In this document: piece after piece, positions 1 through 13,236 of the stretch
Layout: every line of letters begins with the position of its first letter
Position numbering within the stretch: position 1 is the stretch's first letter
Assembly (NCBI RefSeq): GCF_016427505.1
Contig: NZ_JAELXS010000001.1
Span: 310,001 to 374,000 of the forward strand
Reading direction: 5' to 3'
Length of the DNA: 64,000 nucleotides
Origin: Sphingomonas mollis
GTDB lineage: Bacteria > Pseudomonadota > Alphaproteobacteria > Sphingomonadales > Sphingomonadaceae
Notes under the pieces: generated by a model
The model's database searches: none
Seen by the model: the letters and a program-made list of their open reading frames with translations, nothing else
What the model was told of the DNA's origin: nothing
Program-made: the position numbers and the translations under genes

Positions 1-2
1 AC

Positions 3-1375
<1,373 letters not shown>

Positions 1376-1379
<4 letters not shown>

Positions 1380-2403
1380 CGGGGCGGGGCGTCACGGAGG
1401 CGGTAGACGAACTGGCGCAGCCGGCCGATCCGCACGACGCCCACCAGCCGATACCGGTCGGCGACCGCGCGCAGTACCAGCGCCTCGGTCGCCGGATTGG
1501 TCGTCGTCTTGCGTTCGCGCATCACGATCACGCCGGGATCGCGGGCCAGCAGGCGCGCGGTCTCGGCGACCGGATCGACGCCGATCCCCTTCGATTCGAC
1601 CGTCTGGCCCACATGACTGCGAAAGACATAGGCGGTCGGCAGGCAGGATCGCGTCAGGTAATAGAAGATCGGCTCGCTGTTATATCCGAACAGGCATCCC
1701 GCCGGCCGGTCGCCGATCAGCCCGACCAGCGCGGCGGCCTGGGCCGGCGTGCCACGCTGGCGCACGCGCAGCCCGGTCACCAGCACGGCGATCGCCACGC
1801 CGATCAGCAGCACCGTGATGCCGCGGCGTACCGCCAGCGCCCTCGACCCGTCCGGTCGCGGGTGATCCAGTCCAGCCGCGCTCGCCACGGACAGCGTCGT
1901 ATATTTGATCTGCATCGCGATCCCGACGAGCAGCATCGCCGCCGCCCCACGCGCCCGCTGGCGTTTGGCGGAGCGAATGCCGTCCAAGGCATATAGTGCC
2001 GCACCGGCCATCGGCAGGCCGTACTGGGCGACGCGAACCGGCGGGCGATCCGCGTGGCGACGAACGCGGTGAGCGCCGCACACAGCGTCGCGCCCAGTTG
2101 ATAGACGAGGATGCCGTTGCCGCCGATCGCGCGCAGCCCGGCGAAGATCAAGAACAGCCCCACCGGCTTGCGATCGAAGATATCGACGAACGGCCATGCC
2201 CCTTGCAGCATCCGGTCGCCGACCAGCAGGTAGAATTGCTCGTCGCTCAGCATCAGGGGATCGCCGTACAGCGCCACCCGCGTTGCGATTGCCGCCACCA
2301 GCAGCCACAGGAACCGCGCGACGGGCGACGACGGGATCGATCGGCCGCGCCATGCCGGGCGCGGCGCGGTGGCGACAAGGCGAACGGGGGAAGAGCGCGA
2401 CAT
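1376..2403 (-). pseudogene. PMT/GT39-like membrane glycosyltransferase, frameshifted remnant
   Basis: Two overlapping minus-strand frames together make one protein. The first, from ATG at 2403, starts with a basic tail and a membrane helix, then a PMT-like luminal loop (LSDEQFYLLVGDRMLQG, FDRKPVG). Near 2028-2036 the sense changes to the next frame, which continues with membrane segments and a soluble C-terminal tail ending at 1376. The join needs about one base inserted or deleted. The summed length, about 340 residues, is short for the dolichyl-mannosyltransferase/ArnT-like superfamily (commonly about 450-550), so an internal deletion is also likely. No intact product is expected unless the frameshift is a sequencing error. 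The stop overlaps the stop of the convergent gene by CTAG. Confidence 0.65.
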
Positions 2404-2453
2404 GGCCGCCCCCTATAGCGGGAACGCCCCCGTGTCTTGCCGTCAGCAGCGTT

Positions 2454-3986
2454 CTACAGACAGGCTTCCAGATACGCCTGATCGAACCCGAACTGCTTGG
2501 CCTTTTCCAGCGTATAGGGGCGCAGGCCCATCGACCGGTATTCGCCGATGATCTTGCCGTCGGCGCTTTCGTCGAGATACTCGAACTTGAACAGCTCCTG
2601 CGTCACGATCACCGGGCCTTCCATGCCGATGACCTCGGTGACGTTGGTCACGCGGCGAGAGCCGTCGCGCAGGCGCTTCACCTGGATGATGAGCTCGACC
2701 GAATCGGCGATCTGGCGGCTGATCGCCTCCTTGGGCACCTTGATGTCCGACATCATCACCATGTTCTCCATACGGGCCAGCGCCTCGCGCGGGGAGTTGG
2801 CGTGGAGGGTACACATCGATCCGTCATGGCCGGTGTTCATGGCCGCCAGCATGTCGAAACATTCGGAACCACGGATTTCACCCAGGATGATCCGGTCCGG
2901 TCGCATACGCAGCGCGTTCTTCACCAGATCTCGGATCGATATCTCGCCCTGACCCTCCAGATTGGCCGGCCGGGTTTCCAGCGGCAGCCAGTGCGGCTGC
3001 TGCAGGCGAAGCTCGGCCGCGTCCTCGATCGTCAGCACGCGCTCGCCGGGGTCGATCATCTTCGACAGGGCGTTCAGCATCGTCGTCTTGCCCGAACCCG
3101 TACCGCCGGAGATGACGACGTTGAACCGGCTGGCGCCCGCGATCTTCAGCGCGGTCGCCATCTTCGGGCTCATGCTGCCGAAGCCCGCCATCATGTCGAT
3201 GGTGATCGGCTTGGCGGAGAATTTACGGATCGAGATCGCGGTGCCGCGCAAGCTGAGCGGCGGCACGATCACGTTGACGCGGCTGCCGTCCTTCAACCGG
3301 GCGTCGGCCAGCGGCGATGTCTGGTCGACGCGGCGGCCGACCGAATTGACGATGCGTTGCGCGATCTGGAACAGATGCTCCTCGTCGCGGAACTGCACCT
3401 GCGCCAGTTCCAGCTTGCCCTTGCGCTCGACATAGGTCTGGTCGGGACCATTGACCATGATGTCGCTGACGTTCGGATCGGCCAGCAATTCCTCCAGCGG
3501 CCCCAGACCCAGCAGTTCGTCGACCAGCACCTTTTCCAGCGCGAACTGCTCGCGGCGGTTGAGGGTCAGCTTCAGCTCGGCCAGCACCTCGCCGATGATC
3601 GGGCGGAATTCCTCGGCCAGCTCGTCCTTGCCCAGCGTCGCCGCCGCTTCGGGATCGACACGTTCCAGCAGGCGGGGGAGCACCTGTTCCTTGATCTTGT
3701 GGATCGAGCTTTCGAATCCCTCGACCCGGCTGTTGCCCGCCTCGCCCGACGAGTTCTGGCGATCGGACAGCCGCTGCATCGCATCGACGGTCGCCCCGGA
3801 CATGCCGACATCGCCATCGCCCGACAGCGACGCCATGTCGATCGGCGGGAATTGCTGCCCGCCCTCTTCCGCGCGTGGCTCGGTACGGGGGGCCAGCCCG
3901 CCGCCCTGCATCGGCCGCGCGACGCCGAACGCCGGCCTCACCGGCTGACCACCACTCACGCCACTACGCCGACCGAACGCGCTCAT
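2454..3986 (-). CDS. cpaF: CpaF/TadA-type pilus assembly and secretion ATPase
   Basis: A 510-residue type II/IV secretion system NTPase, probably the motor of a Flp/Tad pilus at the inner membrane face. Residues 1-80 are low-complexity. The CpaF N-domain follows, then Walker A GGTGSGKT at about 294-301, Walker B-like ILGEIRG near 367-373, and the His box GHDGSMCTLHANSP at 387-399. I chose ATG 3986 because AAAGG lies about 8 bases upstream; an ATG 42 bases earlier at 4028 has no ribosome binding site. The other tad/cpa genes (pilin, CpaB, CpaC, CpaE, TadB/C) are not in the window, so the gene is either at the end of a locus or isolated. Confidence 0.93.
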   Translation of the reverse strand: MSAFGRRSGVSGGQPVRPAFGVARPMQGGGLAPRTEPRAEEGGQQFPPIDMASLSGDGDVGMSGATVDAMQRLSDRQNSSGEAGNSRVEGFESSIHKIKEQVLPRLLERVDPEAAATLGKDELAEEFRPIIGEVLAELKLTLNRREQFALEKVLVDELLGLGPLEELLADPNVSDIMVNGPDQTYVERKGKLELAQVQFRDEEHLFQIAQRIVNSVGRRVDQTSPLADARLKDGSRVNVIVPPLSLRGTAISIRKFSAKPITIDMMAGFGSMSPKMATALKIAGASRFNVVISGGTGSGKTTMLNALSKMIDPGERVLTIEDAAELRLQQPHWLPLETRPANLEGQGEISIRDLVKNALRMRPDRIILGEIRGSECFDMLAAMNTGHDGSMCTLHANSPREALARMENMVMMSDIKVPKEAISRQIADSVELIIQVKRLRDGSRRVTNVTEVIGMEGPVIVTQELFKFEYLDESADGKIIGEYRSMGLRPYTLEKAKQFGFDQAYLEACL

Positions 3987-4050
3987 ACCCAAACCTTTCG
4001 AGTTAAGCAGATCGATAGGCGTCAACATTTTAGATTTGGCTAATTTTGCG

Positions 4051-4074
4051 TTGCGCGTGATCCGGATTGCGCAA
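4051..4074. promoter_or_regulatory. Small inverted repeat in divergent cpaF / peptidase spacer
   Basis: TTGCGC and GCGCAA arms of 6 bases are separated by 12 bases in the short spacer between divergently transcribed genes. It could be an operator, but arms this short occur by chance in GC-rich DNA. Confidence 0.25.
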
Positions 4075-4118
4075 CCGTGCGCCGGCGATCTACACGCTCA
4101 TATACGGGGGAGATGCGG

Positions 4119-5648
4119 ATGGCACGGTGGCGACGACTGGGCTGTGCGATGGCGGCGTTGGCCGTGGCATCGCCGGCATCCGCGGCATGGCGGCTGGCCC
4201 GTTCCCCGCATTTCATCGTCTATTCCGACGGCAACGAGGCGGCCCTGCGCGAAAAGGTGACGCGGCTGGAACAGCTCGACGCGCTGATGCAGATGCTCGG
4301 GCGGGTCGATGTGCCGGACGAGGATCGCCGCGCCAATCCGCTTACCGTCTTCATCGTCGACGACATGGGGGAGGTGCAGGAACTGTTCGGCGAGGGAGGC
4401 CGCAATATCGGCGGCTTCTATATTCCACGGGCGACCGGTTCGATCGCCTTCACGCCGGCGCGCTTCCCCAATGGCACCGAACCGGACAATGTGCTGTTCC
4501 ACGAATATGCCCATCATTATCTGCTCGGCACCTACGCCGCGCCCTATCCCGGCTGGTTCAGCGAAGGGTTCGCCGAATATATCGGTGTGACGGCGTTCGA
4601 GCGGGACAAGGTTCGGTTCGGCATGCCCGCCAACCACCGGGTCATGGCGTTGCGCACCAATCCCGTCCCCGTCGAACGGCTGTTCGCGTTCGGGACGGCG
4701 AAATTGTCGGATGGCGACCGGGAGGCGATGTACAGCCGCGGCTGGTTGTTGACGCATTACCTGTTCAGCAATGCCGAACGCGGGAAGCAGTTCGACGCCT
4801 ATCTCGCCGCGATCGCGGCGGGCAAATCCAGCGTGGCGGCGGCACAGGAGTCGTTCGGCGACGTCGGCGTGCTGAACAAGGAACTGAACACCTATCTGTC
4901 GCGCAACCGCTTCACCGTGAAGGAGATTCCGCGTGCGCGACTGGGGTCGCCCGACATCACCATCACCACGCTCAACCGCACACAGGCGGCGATGATCCCG
5001 CTCCGGATGCGATCGACGCGCGGGGTCGGCCGTCAGACCGCGCAGCCGATCTATGCCAGGGCGATCGCCATCGCCGCCGAGGCACCGGGCGATGCGCTGG
5101 TGCAGGGATGGCTGGCGGAGATGGCCTATGACGCGGGCGAGGATATCGCGGCGGAGGCGGCCGCCGATCGCGCGCTGGCGGCCGATCCCCGGTCGGTGCA
5201 GGCGTTGCTGTACAAGGCCCGCGTCCGCCTGCGCCGCGCCGCCGCCACCAGGGCGGACGATGCCGGCTGGAAGGAAGCGCGCAGCTGGATCGTCAAGGCG
5301 AACCGGGTCGACAACAACGATGCCGCAGCGCTGTCGCTCTATTACCAGAGCTTCATGATGGAGCGGCGCAGGCCCAATACCGCTGCCATCGACGGCCTGC
5401 TTAGGGCCAGCCAACTCGTATCGCAGGACCCGTCGCTGCGCTGGCTGTCCGCCCGCGAACTGCTTCGCCGGGGGGATGTCGCCGGGGCGAAGGCGGCGTT
5501 GCGGCCATTGGCGTTCAACCCGCATGCCGCCGCCGACAATCCGGCCGCCAAGCTCGTCGCGCAACTGGATGGCATGGATGAAAAAGCCGCGCGGGCGTTT
5601 GCGGAACGGGATGCACAGTCGATGGACGACCAGCAGAAGACGGACTGA
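4119..5648 (+). CDS. Exported HExxH peptidase-like protein with C-terminal TPR-like helices
   Basis: A 509-residue protein starting with a signal peptide (MARWRRLGCAMAALAVASPASA). Residues 128-133 read HEYAHH, an HExxH zinc motif, followed by GWFSEGFAEY, whose Glu could be the third ligand as in gluzincins. This matches the DUF1570-like metallopeptidase-type proteins of sphingomonads. The C-terminal half is Ala-rich helical and resembles TPR repeats. Start choice: GGGGGAG sits 7 bases before ATG 4119, while the earlier ATGs at 4077 and 4113 are too far from or too close to it. Substrate and role are unknown; location is probably periplasmic. Confidence 0.75.
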   Translation: MARWRRLGCAMAALAVASPASAAWRLARSPHFIVYSDGNEAALREKVTRLEQLDALMQMLGRVDVPDEDRRANPLTVFIVDDMGEVQELFGEGGRNIGGFYIPRATGSIAFTPARFPNGTEPDNVLFHEYAHHYLLGTYAAPYPGWFSEGFAEYIGVTAFERDKVRFGMPANHRVMALRTNPVPVERLFAFGTAKLSDGDREAMYSRGWLLTHYLFSNAERGKQFDAYLAAIAAGKSSVAAAQESFGDVGVLNKELNTYLSRNRFTVKEIPRARLGSPDITITTLNRTQAAMIPLRMRSTRGVGRQTAQPIYARAIAIAAEAPGDALVQGWLAEMAYDAGEDIAAEAAADRALAADPRSVQALLYKARVRLRRAAATRADDAGWKEARSWIVKANRVDNNDAAALSLYYQSFMMERRRPNTAAIDGLLRASQLVSQDPSLRWLSARELLRRGDVAGAKAALRPLAFNPHAAADNPAAKLVAQLDGMDEKAARAFAERDAQSMDDQQKTD

Positions 5649-5651
5649 CCG

Positions 5652-6710
5652 CTATCGATCTTGGCCCGCCCGATCCGGCGCCTGCGCCTCCCGCTCCAGC
5701 AACACCCGCTTGCGGTCGGGGCCATAGGCATAGCCGCCGATCGCGCCATCGCCGCGCAGGATGCGGTGGCAGGGGATGACCACCGCCAGATCGTTCGCCC
5801 CGCATGCACTGCCGACCGCGCGCATCGCGGTGGCATGACCGGCGAGCGCCGCCAGTTCGGCATAGCTGCGCGTCTCACCCGGCGGGATCGTGCGCAGCGC
5901 CCGCCACACCGATTCCTGAAACGCGGTGCCGCGCACGTCGAGCGGCAGGTCGGCATCGCGCCCCGGCGTCTCGACCATTGCCACCACTTGCTCGGCCCAG
6001 GCGTCCAGCGCGGCATCGCCCGGCAGGATCGTGGCATGGGGGAACGACCGCGCCAGCGTCGTCTCGTCCTCGTCGAACGCCACCCGGCACAACCCCTTGT
6101 TCGTCGCCGCGATCAGCAGCGGTCCCAGACTGGTGTCGGCCCGCGTCCACCGGATCGTTTCGCCGGGCGCCCCCCGCCGCCGCTGGCCGGGCGTCATCCC
6201 CAGTCGCGGTGCGGCCTCGTCATAGAAGCGGCTCGGCGCGGCATATCCCGCGTCGTAGATCGCCGCCGTCACGCTGTCGCTCGTCGCCAGCACAGCGGCG
6301 GCGCGGTCGGCGCGGCGCGCACGCATATAGGCGGCGGGGCTGATCCCCGTCGCGCGCACGAACAGCCGCTGGAAATGATGCGGCGCATAGCCGACCCGCG
6401 CCGCCAGATCGGCCAGCGTCGGCGTCGCGCCGGTATCCAGCAGCGCGGCGGCCGCCGCCACCGCCGTCCGGTCGCGTGCCACCGCATCGGGCAGGCACCG
6501 TCGGCACGCGCGATAGCCCGCCGTCCGCGCCGCATCGGCATCGGGGTAGAAGCGGACATGCTCGCGCTTCGGCCGCCGCGCCGGACAGCTCGGCCGGCAA
6601 TAGATATGCGTGCTCGTCACCGCGACGACGAAGCGGTCGTCGGCGGCCCGGTCGCGCGCGGCAAAGGCGGCCCAGGCCGTGTCGGTATCGATGATGGCGT
6701 TGTCGATCAT
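5652..6710 (-). CDS. ada: Bifunctional Ada: methyl-DNA repair and transcription activator
   Basis: A 352-residue full-length Ada. The N-terminal zinc/methyl-acceptor domain has Cys38, Cys42, Cys69 and Cys72 in the pattern CRPSC...RACRRC. An AraC-type helix-turn-helix follows (HHFQRLF...GISPAAYMRARR). The C-terminal O6-methylguanine methyltransferase domain carries the catalytic PCHR motif with Cys314. In the known family, methylation of the N-terminal Cys turns the protein into an activator of alkylation-repair genes, including its own. It overlaps no neighbour and converges on the peptidase-like gene, with only 3 bases between stops. No alkB or alkA is adjacent. Confidence 0.95.
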   Translation of the reverse strand: MIDNAIIDTDTAWAAFAARDRAADDRFVVAVTSTHIYCRPSCPARRPKREHVRFYPDADAARTAGYRACRRCLPDAVARDRTAVAAAAALLDTGATPTLADLAARVGYAPHHFQRLFVRATGISPAAYMRARRADRAAAVLATSDSVTAAIYDAGYAAPSRFYDEAAPRLGMTPGQRRRGAPGETIRWTRADTSLGPLLIAATNKGLCRVAFDEDETTLARSFPHATILPGDAALDAWAEQVVAMVETPGRDADLPLDVRGTAFQESVWRALRTIPPGETRSYAELAALAGHATAMRAVGSACGANDLAVVIPCHRILRGDGAIGGYAYGPDRKRVLLEREAQAPDRAGQDR

Positions 6711-6759
6711 GCCGCCGATATAGCGCGTCCGCCCCGCCGGCTCATCCCGGCGCTTGCGG

Positions 6760-7695
6760 TCAAAGCGCGGCCATCCGCTTCACATCCGCCTCGCCATCGG
6801 CCAGCGACCGTACGCGGCCCAGCCCCTTGCTGATATCGCCGCCCGCTCGCGGCGAGAAGATCCGGGCGCGGGTGTAGAGGTCGCCCGCCATCGCATACCG
6901 CCCCTCCGCCTCGGCACACAGTGCCAGATTGAACAGCGTCGATCCGTTGTCGGGCGCCATCCGGTCGACATCCGCGAAGGTGCGGCAGGCGGCGGACTGG
7001 TCGGTCTTGGTCAGATGCACCGCCTGCTTGAACCGGTCGGCAGTATCGTGCGGCAGGCCGTCGCGGTTCTCCTGCACGCGGATCGTATAGCGCTCGCGGT
7101 GCGGCGCGAGATCGAGCCGCACCGCCCGCGCGATCGACTCGGTCATCACGTCCACCGCCAGCCCGACGATCGGCTCCACGCCGCCATCCTCGCACCACGA
7201 TCCGCTGTCGTCGCGCGTCTGCGGCACGGCATAGAGCGTCCGCCCGTCGCTGCGACGGATCAGTTGCAGGTCGGCGCGCAAGCGGATGGTCCGTGTGGTG
7301 CAGGCGACGCGGTACGTCACCCGCCGCACGCATTTGCCGTCCTTCTTCTCGGTGCAGCGTTCGCGCGCCTCGGTATAATCATTCTCCTCGACCGCGACGT
7401 CGGCCTGTCCGCGCAACAGGCCATCGGGGCGCAGCGACGCCGGCACCAGCCGGGGATGCGGCACGCCGCTAGTTTCCAGTTCCTCCAGTTGCCGCTCGAT
7501 CGCCATCCCCAGTTGCTCGCCCTCCGGCCCGGACAGGGTATCGACGCCGATCGTCGGCAGGAAACTGGCTTCCCGCGCCGTGGCGGCGAAGATGCCCTCG
7601 ATACGCAGCGTTTCGGCGTGGGCGGGCAGGGCGGTCGCGATCGACCCGATCGTCATGGCCATTCCCAACACGCCGCGCCCCTCCTTGCCCAACAT
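6760..7695 (-). CDS. Exported hypothetical protein with C-terminal repeat (CsgG/TPR-like)
   Basis: A 311-residue protein with a signal peptide (MTIGSIATALPAHA near the start). The first half resembles proteins of the CsgG-like or curli-associated lipoprotein fold in its layout (APLR-type strands, long DNA-independent loop with Cys pairs). The C-terminal third has two TPR-like helical pairs (AACRTFADVDRMAPDNGSTLFNLALCAEAEG). Start ATG 7695 has GGAGGAA 7 bases upstream; an earlier GTG/ATG extension lacks this. Function unknown. The fold comparison is an inference from residue pattern only. Confidence 0.65.
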   Translation of the reverse strand: MLGKEGRGVLGMAMTIGSIATALPAHAETLRIEGIFAATAREASFLPTIGVDTLSGPEGEQLGMAIERQLEELETSGVPHPRLVPASLRPDGLLRGQADVAVEENDYTEARERCTEKKDGKCVRRVTYRVACTTRTIRLRADLQLIRRSDGRTLYAVPQTRDDSGSWCEDGGVEPIVGLAVDVMTESIARAVRLDLAPHRERYTIRVQENRDGLPHDTADRFKQAVHLTKTDQSAACRTFADVDRMAPDNGSTLFNLALCAEAEGRYAMAGDLYTRARIFSPRAGGDISKGLGRVRSLADGEADVKRMAAL

Positions 7696-7872
7696 CGCCC
7701 GCTTCCTCCGCCATTCGAGCGACCGATACGGCCCTGATCCTGAATGCGGACTGTCCACCGTCTTGCATCCGCGCCACCCCCATGCTAGCCGCGCCGCAGC
7801 CTATCGGCAGCGCTTTTCGGCGCTCCGTTTCCTATGGGCAAAACCGTTCTGATGACGAGGAATTCCGGGTCC

Positions 7873-9961
<2,089 letters not shown>

Positions 9962-9968
9962 ATCGTAA

Positions 9969-10069
9969 CTCCCTCTCTCCTTTAGGGGAGAGGGCAGGGG
10001 AGAGGGGCAGTGCGGCGCACTACCCTCATCCCCCTCTCCCCGGCCCTCTCCCCTGAAGGGGAGAGGGGG
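9969..10069. repeat. Large palindrome between atpA and atpG
   Basis: Arms of about 39 bases (9969-10007 and 10031-10069) pair almost completely around a 23-base loop. Each arm is itself a small hairpin built from CCCTCTCC/GGGGAGAGGG. It fills nearly the whole 121-base gap inside the operon. In RNA it would form a long GC-rich stem or two neighbouring hairpins; there is no downstream U-tract. Confidence 0.85.
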
Positions 10070-10082
10070 TAGAAAGTAGAAG

Positions 10083-12469
<2,387 letters not shown>

Positions 12470-12483
12470 AGCCGACTATTTGT

Positions 12484-12581
12484 CCCCCTCCCGCTCGCGG
12501 GAGGGGCTAGGGGAGGGCCTGTCCGCGAGGACTATCCTCCGTGACAGGCCCTCCCCCGACCCCTCCTGCAAGCGAGAGGGG
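12484..12581. repeat. Large palindrome between atpD and atpC
   Basis: Two 39-base arms (12484-12522 and 12543-12581) are nearly complementary across a 20-base loop, with sub-hairpins of the CCCTCCC/GGGAGGG type. It occupies most of the 125-base gap before atpC. Its architecture matches the atpA-atpG palindrome and the one between ahpC and ahpF. Confidence 0.85.
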
Positions 12582-12594
12582 AGAAGGTAACAAG

Positions 12595-12846
12595 ATGCTC
12601 CACTTCGAACTCGTCACGCCCGAAAAGCTCCTCCGCTCGGAGGAAGTTCACATGGTCGTCGTCCCCGGCACCGAGGGCGATTTCGGCGTGCTGGAGGGCC
12701 ACGCCCCCTTCATGTCCACCGTCCGCGACGGCATCATCTCGATCTATCGCAGCCAAGGCGGCACACCCGAAACCGTCGCGATCAAGAGCGGCTTCGCGGA
12801 GGTCAACGCGAAGGGCCTGACGATCCTTGCCGAACACGCAGGCTGA
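12595..12846 (+). CDS. atpC: F1Fo ATP synthase subunit epsilon, short form
   Basis: An 83-residue epsilon subunit containing only the N-terminal beta-sandwich ([40 protein letters not shown]). The usual C-terminal two-helix domain, which acts as an inhibitory latch in many bacteria (about 130-140 residues in total), is missing. Short epsilon forms of this size are known in alphaproteobacteria, so this is probably not a truncation. ATG 12595 has GAGAAGG upstream; an open extension back to 12541 runs through the palindrome and is unlikely to be translated. Last gene of the operon. Confidence 0.92.
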   Translation: MLHFELVTPEKLLRSEEVHMVVVPGTEGDFGVLEGHAPFMSTVRDGIISIYRSQGGTPETVAIKSGFAEVNAKGLTILAEHAG

Positions 12847-13236
12847 TCCGGGCTCGCCAGTGGCATAAACGTCGTGCTCCTGCGAAGGCAGGAGTCCAGG
12901 ATCAAAAGCGACATCGTCAGCGGCTCTGGGTTCCTGCGTTCGCAGGAACACGGACGTAACCAGTGTAGCTGCAAAAGCTGAGCACAAGGACGGATCGATT
13001 CTTGCCGCCTCGGTGAGAGGCTCACGCGAAGCCGCGAAGACGCGAAGCAGATAGATTTCACGCGGAGACGCGGAGGGTTGCGCCTCACGCAACCGTCTAT
13101 TTTCCATCGAACCAATCTGCCCGCCCGAGAGCGCTCGGCCTCACGTTCGCCCGGTGCACAACACCTCCGCGTCTCCGCGCCTCCGCGCGAACCATCTACT
13201 TCTTCTCTTCGCGCCTTCGCGTGAACCAGCCCCGCC
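12847..13236. repeat. Gene-free spacer filled with two inverted-repeat units
   Basis: No gene is seen in these 390 bases between the convergent atpC and priA. The first unit (about 12874-12950) has arms built on CTCCTGCGAAGGCAGGAG and TTCCTGCGTTCGCAGGAA. The second has arms at about 13019-13078 and 13164-13227 based on CACGCGAAG and CGCGGAGACGCGGAGG, pairing over some 60 bases across an 85-base middle. These look like dispersed REP-type palindromes and could also end transcription from both sides. Confidence 0.7.

Noticed and set aside
2196..4043. A 600-residue plus-strand open frame over cpaF
   Set aside because: It is antisense to the well-conserved ATPase, rich in His/Arg/Gln as expected from reading GC-rich codons backwards, and has no recognisable domain.
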